From positions 95,472-159,471 of the forward strand of contig NZ_JAELTT010000002.1 of NCBI RefSeq assembly GCF_016428975.1: DNA of 64,000 nt, given 5' to 3'. The notes beneath the pieces were generated by a model. It made no database searches, was not told the DNA's origin, and worked only from the letters and a program-made list of their open reading frames with translations. Positions 20,665 to 28,906 of this stretch are shown here, piece by piece. Position 1 is the first letter of the stretch. The number at the start of each line of letters is the position of its first letter. Origin of the DNA: Dyella sp. ASV21 (GTDB lineage: Bacteria; Pseudomonadota; Gammaproteobacteria; Xanthomonadales; Rhodanobacteraceae). The position numbers and the translations under genes are program-made.

Positions 20665-20678
20665 CCTGAACGTTCAGG
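20665..20678. promoter_or_regulatory. 14-bp perfect palindrome upstream of the efflux operon
   Basis: CCTGAACGTTCAGG is fully self-complementary and lies 43 bases before the outer membrane factor start. The TGAACGTTCA core is of the sort bound by TetR-family repressors of efflux pumps. No such regulator is encoded nearby, so a distant one is implied if this is real. Confidence 0.45.
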
Positions 20679-20878
20679 TGACAAGTGGGGTGTGCTTGTG
20701 ACCGGCGACAGCGCCAATAAGTGCCCCAATCATACCGGAGCTGCCCTACGACAGGCTTATAAATTGCCGGGAGCTGTCGTCTTCGTTAAGACGCCGCGCA
20801 GTTTCTTTCGGAAAGAAAGGAGGCCGAAAGGGGTGGGTCCCTATCGTGTCCTCATCCTGCAATACGGAGCTTCACCTT

Positions 20879-21580
20879 GTGACTGGCTGGACCATTCTCT
20901 GCGACTTCGACGGCACCATCTCGGTCGAGGACGTGATCGACTCGCTGCTTGACCGCTTCGGCCGCCCGGGCTGGGAGACGCTCGAGCAGGATTGGCGCGC
21001 CGGCCGTATTGGCTCGCGCGAGTGCATGACCGGCCAGGTTGGCCTGCTCGACATGACCCAGCAGGAGCTGGACAAGCACCTGGGTTCGCTGTGGATCGAC
21101 CACGCCTTCCCGGCGTTCGTGAAGCAGGCGCGCGAGTTGTCCACGCCCATCCGCGTGGTCAGCGACGGTCTCGATTACGCCATTCATAAGATTCTGGGTC
21201 GCTATGGCCTGGACGATATGCCGCTGGCGGCCAACCACCTGGCCCCGGCCACGCCGCCGCGCCAGTGGCAGCTCACCTCGCCCTTCCAGGCCGAGGGTTG
21301 CCGCAGCGGTACCTGCAAGTGCGCCGTGGCCGCGCAGGCCAGCAAGGGCGGCACCAAGACCCTGCTGATCGGCGATGGCGCGTCGGATTTCTGCGCCGCT
21401 GATCGCGTCGATTTCGTGTTTGCCAAGCATCGCCTGATCGAGCACTGCCGCGCCGCCGGCATTCCTTATGTGCCGATCACGGGTTTCGAGGACGCGCTGG
21501 AGCTGTTGCCGCGCCTGCTCGACGGTAGCCTGCTGGCCGAGCACACCCCGGCTCAGCCCCCCGTGGCCATTGCCTTGTAA
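20879..21580 (+). CDS. MtnX-like HAD-IB phosphatase
   Basis: 233 residues if started at the GTG at 20879, which follows CGGAGC at a suitable distance; an alternative GTG lies at 20846, and there is no nearby ATG. HAD motifs are clear: CDFDGTIS (nucleophile D9, D11), IRVVSDGLD (motif II) and LLIGDGASDFCAA (motif III). A C-rich loop GCRSGTCKCAVA precedes motif III, as in MtnX-like enzymes that dephosphorylate phosphorylated diketones or related metabolites. The substrate is not certain. The class III aminotransferase 54 bases downstream suggests a shared pathway. Confidence 0.8.
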   Translation: MTGWTILCDFDGTISVEDVIDSLLDRFGRPGWETLEQDWRAGRIGSRECMTGQVGLLDMTQQELDKHLGSLWIDHAFPAFVKQARELSTPIRVVSDGLDYAIHKILGRYGLDDMPLAANHLAPATPPRQWQLTSPFQAEGCRSGTCKCAVAAQASKGGTKTLLIGDGASDFCAADRVDFVFAKHRLIEHCRAAGIPYVPITGFEDALELLPRLLDGSLLAEHTPAQPPVAIAL

Positions 21581-21634
21581 CTGAGCGAGCCACGCTCGCT
21601 CTCCCCACTTTCCATCGTTTTCTGGATTCCCCTG

Positions 21635-23041
21635 ATGAACGCTTACGACAAGAACGCTGGCGTCGTGATCCCCGACGCGCAGCTGCTGGCCGATGAGGCT
21701 GAGTGGAGCTCGTTCGGCGATACCGTGCATTACGTCGATCCGCCGAAGATCTTCCGTCATGGTGAAGGCAGCTGGATGATCGACACGGCCGGTACGCGCT
21801 TCCTCGATCTGCAGATGTGGTACTCCGCCGTGAACTTCGGTTACGGCAACCAGCGCCTGAACGATACGCTCAAGCGCCAGATCGACGTGCTGCCGCAGGT
21901 TGCCAGCCAGTACCTGCACCAGACCCGCATCGAGCTGGCCAAGACCATTGCGGTCGATGCCCAGAAGAAGTTCGGCCTCAAGGGCCGCGTGCACTTCAAC
22001 GTGGGCGGCGCGCAGGCGGTGGAAGATTCGCTCAAGCTGGTGCGCAACTACACCGGTGGCAAGAGCCTGATGTTCGCCTTCGAGGGCGGCTACCACGGCC
22101 GTACCCTGGGCGCGTCGTCCATCACCTCCAGCTACCGCTACCGTCGTCGCTTCGGCCACTTCGGCGAGCGCGCGATGTTCGTGCCGTTCCCGTACCCGTT
22201 CCGTCGCCCGAAGGGCATGACGCCGGAGGAATACTCCGATGCGTGCGTGCGCCAGTTCGCGCGCCTGTTTGAAACCGAATACAACGGCGTGTGGGATCCC
22301 AAGGTCAACCAGGCCGAATACGCTGCTTTCTACGTTGAGCCGATCCAGGGCACCGGTGGCTACGTGTTGCCGCCGATGAACTTCTTCAAGGACCTGAAGA
22401 AGGTGTTGGATCAGTACGGCATCCTGATGGTCGTCGACGAAATCCAGATGGGCTTCTGGCGCACCGGCAAGCTGTGGTCGATCGAGCATTTCGGCGTGAC
22501 GCCGGACATCATCGTGTTCGGCAAGGCGCTGACCAATGGCCTCAATCCGCTGTCGGGCCTGTGGGCGCGCGAAGAGATGATCAACCCGACCATCTTCCCG
22601 CCGGGCTCCACCCACTCCACCTTCAACTCCAACCCGCTGGGTACCTCGCTGGGTCTGGAGGTGATCAAGATGGGCTACGAGCTGGACTACGAGACCAGCG
22701 TGCCGAAGAAGGGCGCGCACTTCCTCGAAGGCCTGCGCGACCTGCAGAAGCGCCACAAGGAAATCGGCGACGTCGATGGCCTGGGTCTCGCCATGCGCGC
22801 CGAGATTTGCACCGACGACGGCTTCACGCCGAACAAGGCGCTGCTGGACAAGATGGTCGACATCGGCCTGGCTGGCGACCTGGAGCACAACGGCAAGAAG
22901 ATCGGCCTCGTGCTCGACGTGGGTGGTTGGTACAAGAACGTGATCACCTTCGCGCCGTCGCTGGATATCACGCACGAAGAAATTGACTTGGCCATTGCGC
23001 TGCTCGACCAGCTGCTGACCAAGGCCAAGAAGGCTATGTAA
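21635..23041 (+). CDS. Class III PLP-dependent aminotransferase
   Basis: 468 residues. The PLP lysine is in IIVFGKALTNGLNPLSG (K297), preceded by VVDEIQMGFWRTG (aspartate that contacts the pyridine nitrogen) and GGYHGRTLGASS. It belongs to the 4-aminobutyrate/ornithine aminotransferase class, but the motif variants (AVNFGYGNQ, YVEPIQGTGGYVLPP) do not identify a substrate. It sits directly after the HAD phosphatase and probably shares its transcript. Codon usage is strongly biased to C- and G-ending codons, hinting at high expression. Confidence 0.87.
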   Translation: MNAYDKNAGVVIPDAQLLADEAEWSSFGDTVHYVDPPKIFRHGEGSWMIDTAGTRFLDLQMWYSAVNFGYGNQRLNDTLKRQIDVLPQVASQYLHQTRIELAKTIAVDAQKKFGLKGRVHFNVGGAQAVEDSLKLVRNYTGGKSLMFAFEGGYHGRTLGASSITSSYRYRRRFGHFGERAMFVPFPYPFRRPKGMTPEEYSDACVRQFARLFETEYNGVWDPKVNQAEYAAFYVEPIQGTGGYVLPPMNFFKDLKKVLDQYGILMVVDEIQMGFWRTGKLWSIEHFGVTPDIIVFGKALTNGLNPLSGLWAREEMINPTIFPPGSTHSTFNSNPLGTSLGLEVIKMGYELDYETSVPKKGAHFLEGLRDLQKRHKEIGDVDGLGLAMRAEICTDDGFTPNKALLDKMVDIGLAGDLEHNGKKIGLVLDVGGWYKNVITFAPSLDITHEEIDLAIALLDQLLTKAKKAM

Positions 23042-23046
23042 GACGA

Positions 23047-23072
23047 CGCGGCGAGGCTAATCCCTCGCCGCG
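23047..23072 (+). terminator. Hairpin after the aminotransferase gene
   Basis: Perfect 10-base arms CGCGGCGAGG (23047-23056) and CCTCGCCGCG (23063-23072) around a 6-base loop, six bases after the stop codon. There is no strong U-run, but a classic terminator follows about 50 bases later. Confidence 0.65.
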
Positions 23073-23104
23073 TTGCCGTACGGTTTGTCTCGAGTAGTTC
23101 CCAT

Positions 23105-23152
23105 GCAGGGGATGTGTGACAACGGCGACGCCTATGCGTCGCCGTTTTTTTT
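23105..23152 (+). terminator. Intrinsic terminator in a 40-base repeat, copy 1
   Basis: Arms ACGGCGACGC (23122-23131) and GCGTCGCCGT (23136-23145) with loop CTAT, then eight T residues: a textbook rho-independent terminator for the rightward aminotransferase operon. The preceding 17 bases plus hairpin (23105-23144) recur at 25815-25854 with only three differences. The T-run ends at the stop codon of the leftward lysR gene. Confidence 0.9.
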
Positions 23153-24069
23153 CAGTTGTCGAGCATGGCGGGAATCGCCGCCACCAGCGCATCGATGGCG
23201 CAGCGCGTCTTGGATGGCATGTAGCGCGTTTTCGGCCACACGACGTGAATGTCCTGTGGCGCGAGATTGCAGCGATCCTTGACCTGCACCAGCTCCCCGG
23301 TCTTGATGTGACGGGCTAGCAGCCACGACGGCAGACGCGCCAGCCCAAAGCCCGCGATGGCCGCCGCCGCGATGGCGGTCACGTCGTCCATGCTCAGCTG
23401 CGGCTGAATCTGCAGCCGGCGAATGTGCCCCTGGGTTTCACGCAGGTCCCATGGTGTCGTCACGCCCGCGCGTGAATGGGCGACGATAGCGTGCCGCTCC
23501 AAATCGTCCCATGCCGTTGGTATGCCATGTTCGGCGACATAGGACGGTGATGCGCCAATGCTGACGTATTGGACGCCGAGTTTGCGCGCAGCGAGGCTTG
23601 TACTGTCGCGTAGCTCACCGATGCGTACGGCCAGGTCGAAGCCTTCCTCGATGAGATCGACGACGCGGTCGGTAAAGGACACATCGATGCGCAGCGAGGG
23701 ATATCGGCGCGCCAGTTCCATCAGCACCGGCGCCGCGCAGAGATGTCCAAACGCGATAGGCACACTGACGCGCAAACGCCCCTGTGGCTGTTGGCGACCG
23801 CCTTCGAGCATCGCTTCCGCGGCATCAAGTTCGGCGAGCGCGCGCACGCAATAGTCGTAATAAGCCTGACCGTCCTCGGTGAGGCTTTGCGCGCGCGTGG
23901 TGCGTTGAAGCAGTCGTGCGCCCAGGCGCGCTTCCAGCCGCGCAATGATCTTGCCTACGGCGGACCGCGTGAGGTTGAGCCGCTCCGCCGCCACGGCGAA
24001 ACTGCCGGCTTCCACCACCTGTACAAAGGTGGCGACGCCGTCGAGCCTGTCATCCATGCGCCTGCTCAT
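23152..24069 (-). CDS. LysR family transcriptional regulator
   Basis: 305 residues from MSRRMDDRLDGVATFVQVVEAGSFAVAAERLNLTRSAVGKIIARLEARLGARLLQRTTR, the LysR winged helix-turn-helix, followed by a linker helix and a substrate-binding domain (about 95-295) of the CrgA/DmlR-like group. Upstream in-frame starts exist at 24081 and 24111; 24069 has the better ribosome site (GAAAGAA). It is divergent from an MFS transporter with 93 bases between, the usual arrangement for a LysR activator and its target. The inducer is unknown. Confidence 0.88.
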   Translation of the reverse strand: MSRRMDDRLDGVATFVQVVEAGSFAVAAERLNLTRSAVGKIIARLEARLGARLLQRTTRAQSLTEDGQAYYDYCVRALAELDAAEAMLEGGRQQPQGRLRVSVPIAFGHLCAAPVLMELARRYPSLRIDVSFTDRVVDLIEEGFDLAVRIGELRDSTSLAARKLGVQYVSIGASPSYVAEHGIPTAWDDLERHAIVAHSRAGVTTPWDLRETQGHIRRLQIQPQLSMDDVTAIAAAAIAGFGLARLPSWLLARHIKTGELVQVKDRCNLAPQDIHVVWPKTRYMPSKTRCAIDALVAAIPAMLDN

Positions 24070-24162
24070 TGGTTCTTTCATGGATTCAGTGCGGGGAGCC
24101 AATTGAGTCAATGGGGATGTTTTGGCGTCGATATAGTAGCCGCTCTCGCACGGAGCGTAATC

Positions 24163-25674
24163 ATGTCCCGCTCAGTCTCCCGCAACCGCATGGCATTGGC
24201 CGCGGTGTGCCTGTCTTCGTTGATGTTTGGGCTGGAGATCTCCAGCGTGCCAGCCGTGCTGCCCACGCTGGCGCATGTGCTCCACGGCGATTTTCGCGAT
24301 ATGCAGTGGGTCATGAACGCGTACACCATTGCCTGTACCAGCGTGCTGATGGGCACGGGTACGGTGGCCGATCGTTACGGACGCAAACGGTTGTTCCTTG
24401 TATGCATAGCGCTGTTCGGCATCACCTCGTTGCTGTGTGGCCTGTCCTGGAACATGCCGGTGATGATCGCTGGACGTTTTCTGCAGGGAGCCAGCGGTGG
24501 CGCCATGCTGATCGGTCAGGTGGCAGTGCTCTCGCATCAGTTCTCCGACCCTGAGGAGCGCGTGAAGGCATTTGCGTCGTGGGGCGTGGTCTTCGGTATC
24601 GGCCTGGGCTTTGGTCCCATCATTGGCGGCACCATCGCGGCGCTGGCCAATTGGCCGTGGGTGTTTCTGGTTCATGGGCCACTGGCGTTGATCACCTGGG
24701 CGCTGGCATGGCGTGGTGCGGTGGAATCGCGCGACCCGCACGCGCAGCGCCTGGATGTGGGCGGCATGGTCACCTTGTCGCTGGCGGTGTTCGGCATTGC
24801 CTATGTTATTACCCAGGGGGGAGACATGGGTTTTGCGAGTGCGCAAACCATCGTCATGGCTGCGCTGAGCGTGTTGTGCCTGGGCGCCTTTGTGTTGATC
24901 GAACGACGGTTGGCGCGGCCGATGATGGACTTTTCGGTATTTCGCATTCGCCCGTTCTCGGGCGCGTTGCTCGGGTCAGCGGGTATGAATACCAGTTTCT
25001 GGCCTTTCATGCTCTATCTGCCCGTCTATTTCCATGACGTGCTCGGCTACGGCGACGTCGTTGCAGGAAGCGCACTGCTTGCTTACACGCTGCCCACGCT
25101 GGTGGTGCCACCTGTGGCCGAGCGATTGGCGCATCGTTACCACGCGGGCTGGGTGATTCCGGGCGGGTTGTTCACCATCGGAGCGGGGTTTCTCCTGATG
25201 AAGTGGGGCAGTGGCGTGGCCCAGCCCAGCTGGTTAAGTCTGTTGCCCGGTTGCGTCATCGCGGGCATTGGCCTGGGGCTGACCAATACCACAGTGACCA
25301 ACACGACCACCGGCGCGGTGCCTGCGGAGCGCGCGGGCATGGCCTCAGGTATCGACATGAGCGCGCGCATGATTTCGCTGGCAATCAACATTGCGTTGAT
25401 GGGTCTCATCCTGGTCGCCGGCACTAGCGCGGGTTTGTCGCGCGTGATGTCCGGCCATGCGCAGGCACGTCACGTGATGGCCGTGGCCATGGCCGGTGGG
25501 CAGCCGGTGCCACTGGCGGCGGACGTCGTACATGGCGCACTTGCCCAAGGTTTCCAGTGGGTCATGCTCTACGCGGGGCTCAGCGTGTGGTTGCTGGCAG
25601 GGGCCAGCCTGTGGGTGTTCGGCGTCAAAGGCCGTGTGCGTAAGGTCAATGGCGCTGCGCACCTGTTGTCGTAA
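24163..25674 (+). CDS. MFS transporter, EmrB/QacA (DHA2) type
   Basis: 503 residues with about fourteen hydrophobic helices. Landmarks are GTGTVADRYGRKRLFLV (motif A between helices 2 and 3), AGRFLQGASGGAMLIGQVAVL and GVVFGIGLGFGPIIGG (motif C, marking antiporters). It should export toxic compounds with proton exchange. The ATG at 24163 follows CGGAGCG; the frame upstream is antisense to lysR and not coding. Likely controlled by the divergent LysR regulator. Confidence 0.9.
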   Translation: MSRSVSRNRMALAAVCLSSLMFGLEISSVPAVLPTLAHVLHGDFRDMQWVMNAYTIACTSVLMGTGTVADRYGRKRLFLVCIALFGITSLLCGLSWNMPVMIAGRFLQGASGGAMLIGQVAVLSHQFSDPEERVKAFASWGVVFGIGLGFGPIIGGTIAALANWPWVFLVHGPLALITWALAWRGAVESRDPHAQRLDVGGMVTLSLAVFGIAYVITQGGDMGFASAQTIVMAALSVLCLGAFVLIERRLARPMMDFSVFRIRPFSGALLGSAGMNTSFWPFMLYLPVYFHDVLGYGDVVAGSALLAYTLPTLVVPPVAERLAHRYHAGWVIPGGLFTIGAGFLLMKWGSGVAQPSWLSLLPGCVIAGIGLGLTNTTVTNTTTGAVPAERAGMASGIDMSARMISLAINIALMGLILVAGTSAGLSRVMSGHAQARHVMAVAMAGGQPVPLAADVVHGALAQGFQWVMLYAGLSVWLLAGASLWVFGVKGRVRKVNGAAHLLS

Positions 25675-25814
25675 CTCGGCATGCGCGAGGCGCGTGCGGG
25701 CGGCAACGCCCGTTCTACGCGCAAACCGCCCGAGCTGCCGTTGAGGCAGCGCACCAAGGCTCGCGGACGTTTGGCGATGGGCGGCACGATGGCCAAGCCC
25801 AGCCCCGTAGCTTC

Positions 25815-25860
25815 GCAGGGGATGTGTGACAACGGTGACGCCTGTGCGTCACCGCTTTTT
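25815..25860 (+). terminator. Intrinsic terminator in a 40-base repeat, copy 2
   Basis: Arms CGGTGACGC (25833-25841) and GCGTCACCG (25846-25854), loop CTGT, then a T-run at 25856-25860. Compared with copy 1 at 23105-23144, one base pair of the stem has switched from C-G to T-A by matching changes on both arms, and one loop base differs; the 17 bases before the stem are unchanged. It ends the MFS transcript. The rest of 25675-25814 holds no gene. Confidence 0.8.
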
Positions 25861-25863
25861 GGG

Positions 25864-26388
25864 TCAGCGCTTGGCGTCTTGCGCCTGTCGCTGCCTGCGT
25901 TCGCGCCGGGATTCGATGGCAGGCGAGGGCAGCGAAGGCGCGAGGGTGTCGACGAACTCGCCATTCGACGCGCTCGGCATCAGCGCTTGGGGTGCCTCGG
26001 GTGGCGTCGGCGTGCCGCTGGACGCGGGAGTAAGGTGATGCAAGCGCCCATTAACCTGCGCGCCCGCAGCCATGTTGAGCGTCTGATAGAACACATCGCC
26101 GGTCACGCGTGCTCCCGCACCGAGCTCCAGGCGATCGGTAATATGCAGATCGCCGAACACTTCGCCGTTGATTATCGCCACGGGTACGCGAAGATTGCCG
26201 CGCAACACGCCATGCTCGCTCAGCGTGAAAACAGCGCCCGTATCGTGGGCGTGTACAAGTCCTTCAACCTGGCCCTCCAGATACAGCGAGCCGCTGAAAA
26301 GCATTTCACCCTGGATATGGGTGTGGCGTGCCACCAGGCTGGTGACGTCATGGGTACCGGGGAGATCCGGACGCTTGCGATTGAACAT
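25864..26388 (-). CDS. Bactofilin family cytoskeletal protein
   Basis: 174 residues from the ATG at 26388, preceded by an excellent AGGAGGAAACC site. The central part (about 20-115) is the bactofilin right-handed beta-helix, with repeating hydrophobic-glycine steps such as HIQGEMLFSGSLYLEGQVEG, GVLRGNLRVPVAIINGEVFG and LELGAGARVTGDVFYQTLNM. N- and C-terminal tails are disordered, the latter ending in a basic segment ESRRERRQRQAQDAKR. Bactofilins polymerise without nucleotide and place cell-wall or motility proteins. The gene follows a helical-repeat protein gene by 17 bases in the same direction. Confidence 0.92.
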   Translation of the reverse strand: MFNRKRPDLPGTHDVTSLVARHTHIQGEMLFSGSLYLEGQVEGLVHAHDTGAVFTLSEHGVLRGNLRVPVAIINGEVFGDLHITDRLELGAGARVTGDVFYQTLNMAAGAQVNGRLHHLTPASSGTPTPPEAPQALMPSASNGEFVDTLAPSLPSPAIESRRERRQRQAQDAKR

Positions 26389-26405
26389 GATGGTTTCCTC
26401 CTGGG

Positions 26406-27167
26406 TTACGCAGCGCTGGCGCTGGGCCGGTGATGTGGTGGGCGCGCGAGCGACACAACGGTGCGACGCGTGGGGGCGGGTAGCACGCCTGCGGGCCCAG
26501 GCGGTGGTGCCGTCTGCAGTAGTCGACTTGCACGTATGGCGTAGTGGGGTAGCGGCCAGCGCACGGGCCAGTCGGCGACAAAACGTTCCAGCGCGTCCAC
26601 CCATTTCCAGGCGTTTGCCTGATCGTGCGTCGACAGCGCGGATTCGATCTCGTGCGCTACGGTGACGATGGCTCGTCGCAACAGTGCGCGCGAACGTGCC
26701 TTGTTGAAGATAGGGTCTTCGTCCGCGCGATCGACGTGGATGGAGCCGCCGGTCGGGCCGGCATACTGTCGATGTTCGAGTTGTTGCTGCGCAGCCTCGC
26801 GGAGCGAGAGTTCGTGACTGCGCATGGCCAGGTGCAGGACCAGGGCCGGGTCGGTCAGTCCTTGCAATAGGCGCAGTCGGTCGTTGAGCGTCGGGGCGTT
26901 GTGGTGCGTTCCCGCCATCAACGAGAAATACAGTTGCCGCGCACGCACGCGGGTGCGCTCGTCGGGATCGTTGTGCGACAAGTGCTGGGCCGCGACCAGG
27001 TCATTGCAGCGCAGCAGTGCCGTTTGCCTGACCGCCGGAGCCGGGTCTGACATCGCCAATCGCGGAAGCTGGGCGATGAGTTGGGCGTCGTTGCTGAGTT
27101 CGATAGCGGTGCATCGGAACAAAGCGTTGTCGTGCAGCCACACGGGCTGGCGTTGCTTGTTGGCCAT
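26406..27167 (-). CDS. Hypothetical protein with HEAT-like helical repeats, upstream of bactofilin
   Basis: 253 residues from MANKQRQPVW. Repeated helical pairs such as DAQLIAQLPRLAMSDPAPAVRQTALLRCND and DRLRLLQGLTDPALVLHLAMRSHELSLREAAQQQLEH resemble HEAT/armadillo-type units; no enzyme motif is visible. The C-terminal 45 residues are proline-, arginine- and alanine-rich and probably disordered. Neither candidate ATG (27167 or 27215) has a good ribosome site, so the start is uncertain. The 17-base gap to the bactofilin gene suggests one operon and a partner role in assembling the filament, which is inference. Confidence 0.65.
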   Translation of the reverse strand: MANKQRQPVWLHDNALFRCTAIELSNDAQLIAQLPRLAMSDPAPAVRQTALLRCNDLVAAQHLSHNDPDERTRVRARQLYFSLMAGTHHNAPTLNDRLRLLQGLTDPALVLHLAMRSHELSLREAAQQQLEHRQYAGPTGGSIHVDRADEDPIFNKARSRALLRRAIVTVAHEIESALSTHDQANAWKWVDALERFVADWPVRWPLPHYAIRASRLLQTAPPPGPAGVLPAPTRRTVVSLARPPHHRPSASAA

Positions 27168-27401
27168 GGAGGGAGTGGTATGGCGGCGCGCGAAGGCGGC
27201 CTCGCCGTGCGCCATGCCTGCTCACATGCGATGGAACAACCCGCAAGGTGATGGCGTGAAATAGGACGGCGCGGTGAACGTGCGCACCATGCGATGCCCA
27301 CGTTTCACTAGGGAAGGGTCACTGATCGCCGGGCAGCGATCCATCGGACAAGTCTTAAATGCCGTGCCAGCCGATGTGGTGTTTCGGCATCCGTTCAAGG
27401 A

Positions 27402-27434
27402 GCCCGCGTGACGTGGTGCAGACGTCTCGCGGGC
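27402..27434 (-). terminator. Hairpin after the two-component operon
   Basis: GCCCGCG (27402-27408) pairs with CGCGGGC (27428-27434); after one T-T mismatch, GACG (27410-27413) pairs with CGTC (27423-27426). It lies just past the histidine kinase stop codon. The rest of 27168-27439 shows no gene. Confidence 0.5.
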
Positions 27435-27439
27435 ACGGA

Positions 27440-28906
27440 TCAACCGGTGGATCGCGAGGTGCGTGCCGGTGGAAATACGATCTCTACGCGCAATCCGCCG
27501 CTGTTGCCGGCGAGATAGCGCACCTGGGCGTGATGACGTTCGGCGATGCGCTGCACGATCGCCAGGCCCAAGCCCGTGCCTTCCTCGGTAATGCCGGGTA
27601 CGCGGAAGAAGCGCTCGCCCAGGCGCTCCAGGAAGGCGGGCGGCACACCGGGGCCGTTGTCCTCCACGGCGAGGCAAGTGCCGTCAGCCTGTGCGGCGAG
27701 GCTAACGGTAAGCACGCTGTCGCGTCCTGCGTAGCGCAAGCTGTTGTCGATCAGGTTATCGAGCAGTTCCTGCAGCGAAATGCGGTCACCGTCGATCCAT
27801 ACGTGCCCCTCAGGCCCCTCGTAGCCCAGGTCCACGCCGGCCGCGATGGCATCGTGCACGCGCATGCCGAGCAGGTCCGGTACCAGTTGCGCCAGATCCA
27901 GCAGGCAGAGCGGGCTGCTGTCGTTCAACTCGGGGGATTGCGCGCGCGTCAGCGCAAGCAGCTGGGAGGATGTACGGCTGGCGCGTTGCGTCAATCGCAA
28001 GATGTGTTGCAGCGCATCCGTCACCGTTTCTGGCGTGGGGTTGGCTTGGGCGCGTTCCACATGTACGCGCAGGCCGGCCAGCGGGGTCTTGAGCTGATGC
28101 GCGGCATCGGCGATGAAACGCTCCTGTAGCGCGAGCATGCCGCGCTGGCGCGCGAACAGGCCGTCGATGGTGCGCGTGAGCGGGAGAATCTCCACCGGCA
28201 CGTCGGCATCGCCGATGGGGGCGAGGTCGTGCTCGCGAGAGGCCAGTCGCGCCGTCAACGGGTCGAGTTGGCGCAGGCCCACGCGCACGCCATACAACAC
28301 CAGCATGAACACGCTGGCGATCAGGATGGCTTGCGCGGGAATGCTTAGCAGCAGGATTTCGCGCGCGCGCTGGTGGCGATCATGGAAGGTCTCCGCCATG
28401 GTCACGGTGAGCTGGTCGCTGGGATCGTGCAGGTTGGGAATGCGCACGGTGGCCGCGCGCAGTTCGCGACGCTTCTGGGTGGGCGTATACAGCGTGGTGC
28501 TGTACATCTGCGGCTCGCCGTCTTCCGTGGCACCCGATAGCGGTGCCGGCTTGAGTTCGGCGGTGCCGGCCAGCAGGCCATGACGCTGGCTGCTGACGTT
28601 GAAATAGTTATGGCCTTCCGGCGCGTATTCGAGAAGGAAGCGCGCCTGCGGCGAGATCTGTCCGCCCAGGTCTTCCTGACTGAGCATCTGCGCCAGCGTG
28701 GTGGCATCGTCCGCGAGGTCGCGGTCGTGCACGTGATTGGAGTAGATCAGCGCTCCGCCGTAGGTCACCAGGCTTTCGATCACCAGCAGCACCATCAGTG
28801 GCACCAACAGCGAGGAGAGCAGGCGGCGGCGGAGGCTCGCGCGGCCATCGGGTTCGAGCATGCGATAGAGCCAGGGTTGTTCGAGCCGTGGCGCGGGTGC
28901 GCTCAT
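27440..28906 (-). CDS. Sensor histidine kinase, TctE/QseC type
   Basis: 488 residues. Transmembrane helix 1 (about 31-55), a periplasmic sensor region of about 130 residues, helix 2 (about 186-208), a HAMP-like linker, then the H-box ERFIADAAHQLKTPLAGLR (H270), N-box LLDNLIDNSLRYA, G1 EDNGPGVP and G2 GTGLGLAIV. The architecture matches the 2CSK_N kinases that often sense organic acids or metals. Its ATG overlaps the stop of the response regulator by four bases (28903-28906). Neighbouring iron-type genes hint at a metal or redox signal, but no sensor motif proves this. Confidence 0.92.
   Translation of the reverse strand: MSAPAPRLEQPWLYRMLEPDGRASLRRRLLSSLLVPLMVLLVIESLVTYGGALIYSNHVHDRDLADDATTLAQMLSQEDLGGQISPQARFLLEYAPEGHNYFNVSSQRHGLLAGTAELKPAPLSGATEDGEPQMYSTTLYTPTQKRRELRAATVRIPNLHDPSDQLTVTMAETFHDRHQRAREILLLSIPAQAILIASVFMLVLYGVRVGLRQLDPLTARLASREHDLAPIGDADVPVEILPLTRTIDGLFARQRGMLALQERFIADAAHQLKTPLAGLRVHVERAQANPTPETVTDALQHILRLTQRASRTSSQLLALTRAQSPELNDSSPLCLLDLAQLVPDLLGMRVHDAIAAGVDLGYEGPEGHVWIDGDRISLQELLDNLIDNSLRYAGRDSVLTVSLAAQADGTCLAVEDNGPGVPPAFLERLGERFFRVPGITEEGTGLGLAIVQRIAERHHAQVRYLAGNSGGLRVEIVFPPARTSRSTG

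Noticed and set aside
20852..22975. 707-residue minus-strand open frame opposite the HAD and aminotransferase genes
   Set aside because: Shadow of two well-recognised genes; no motif or ribosome site.
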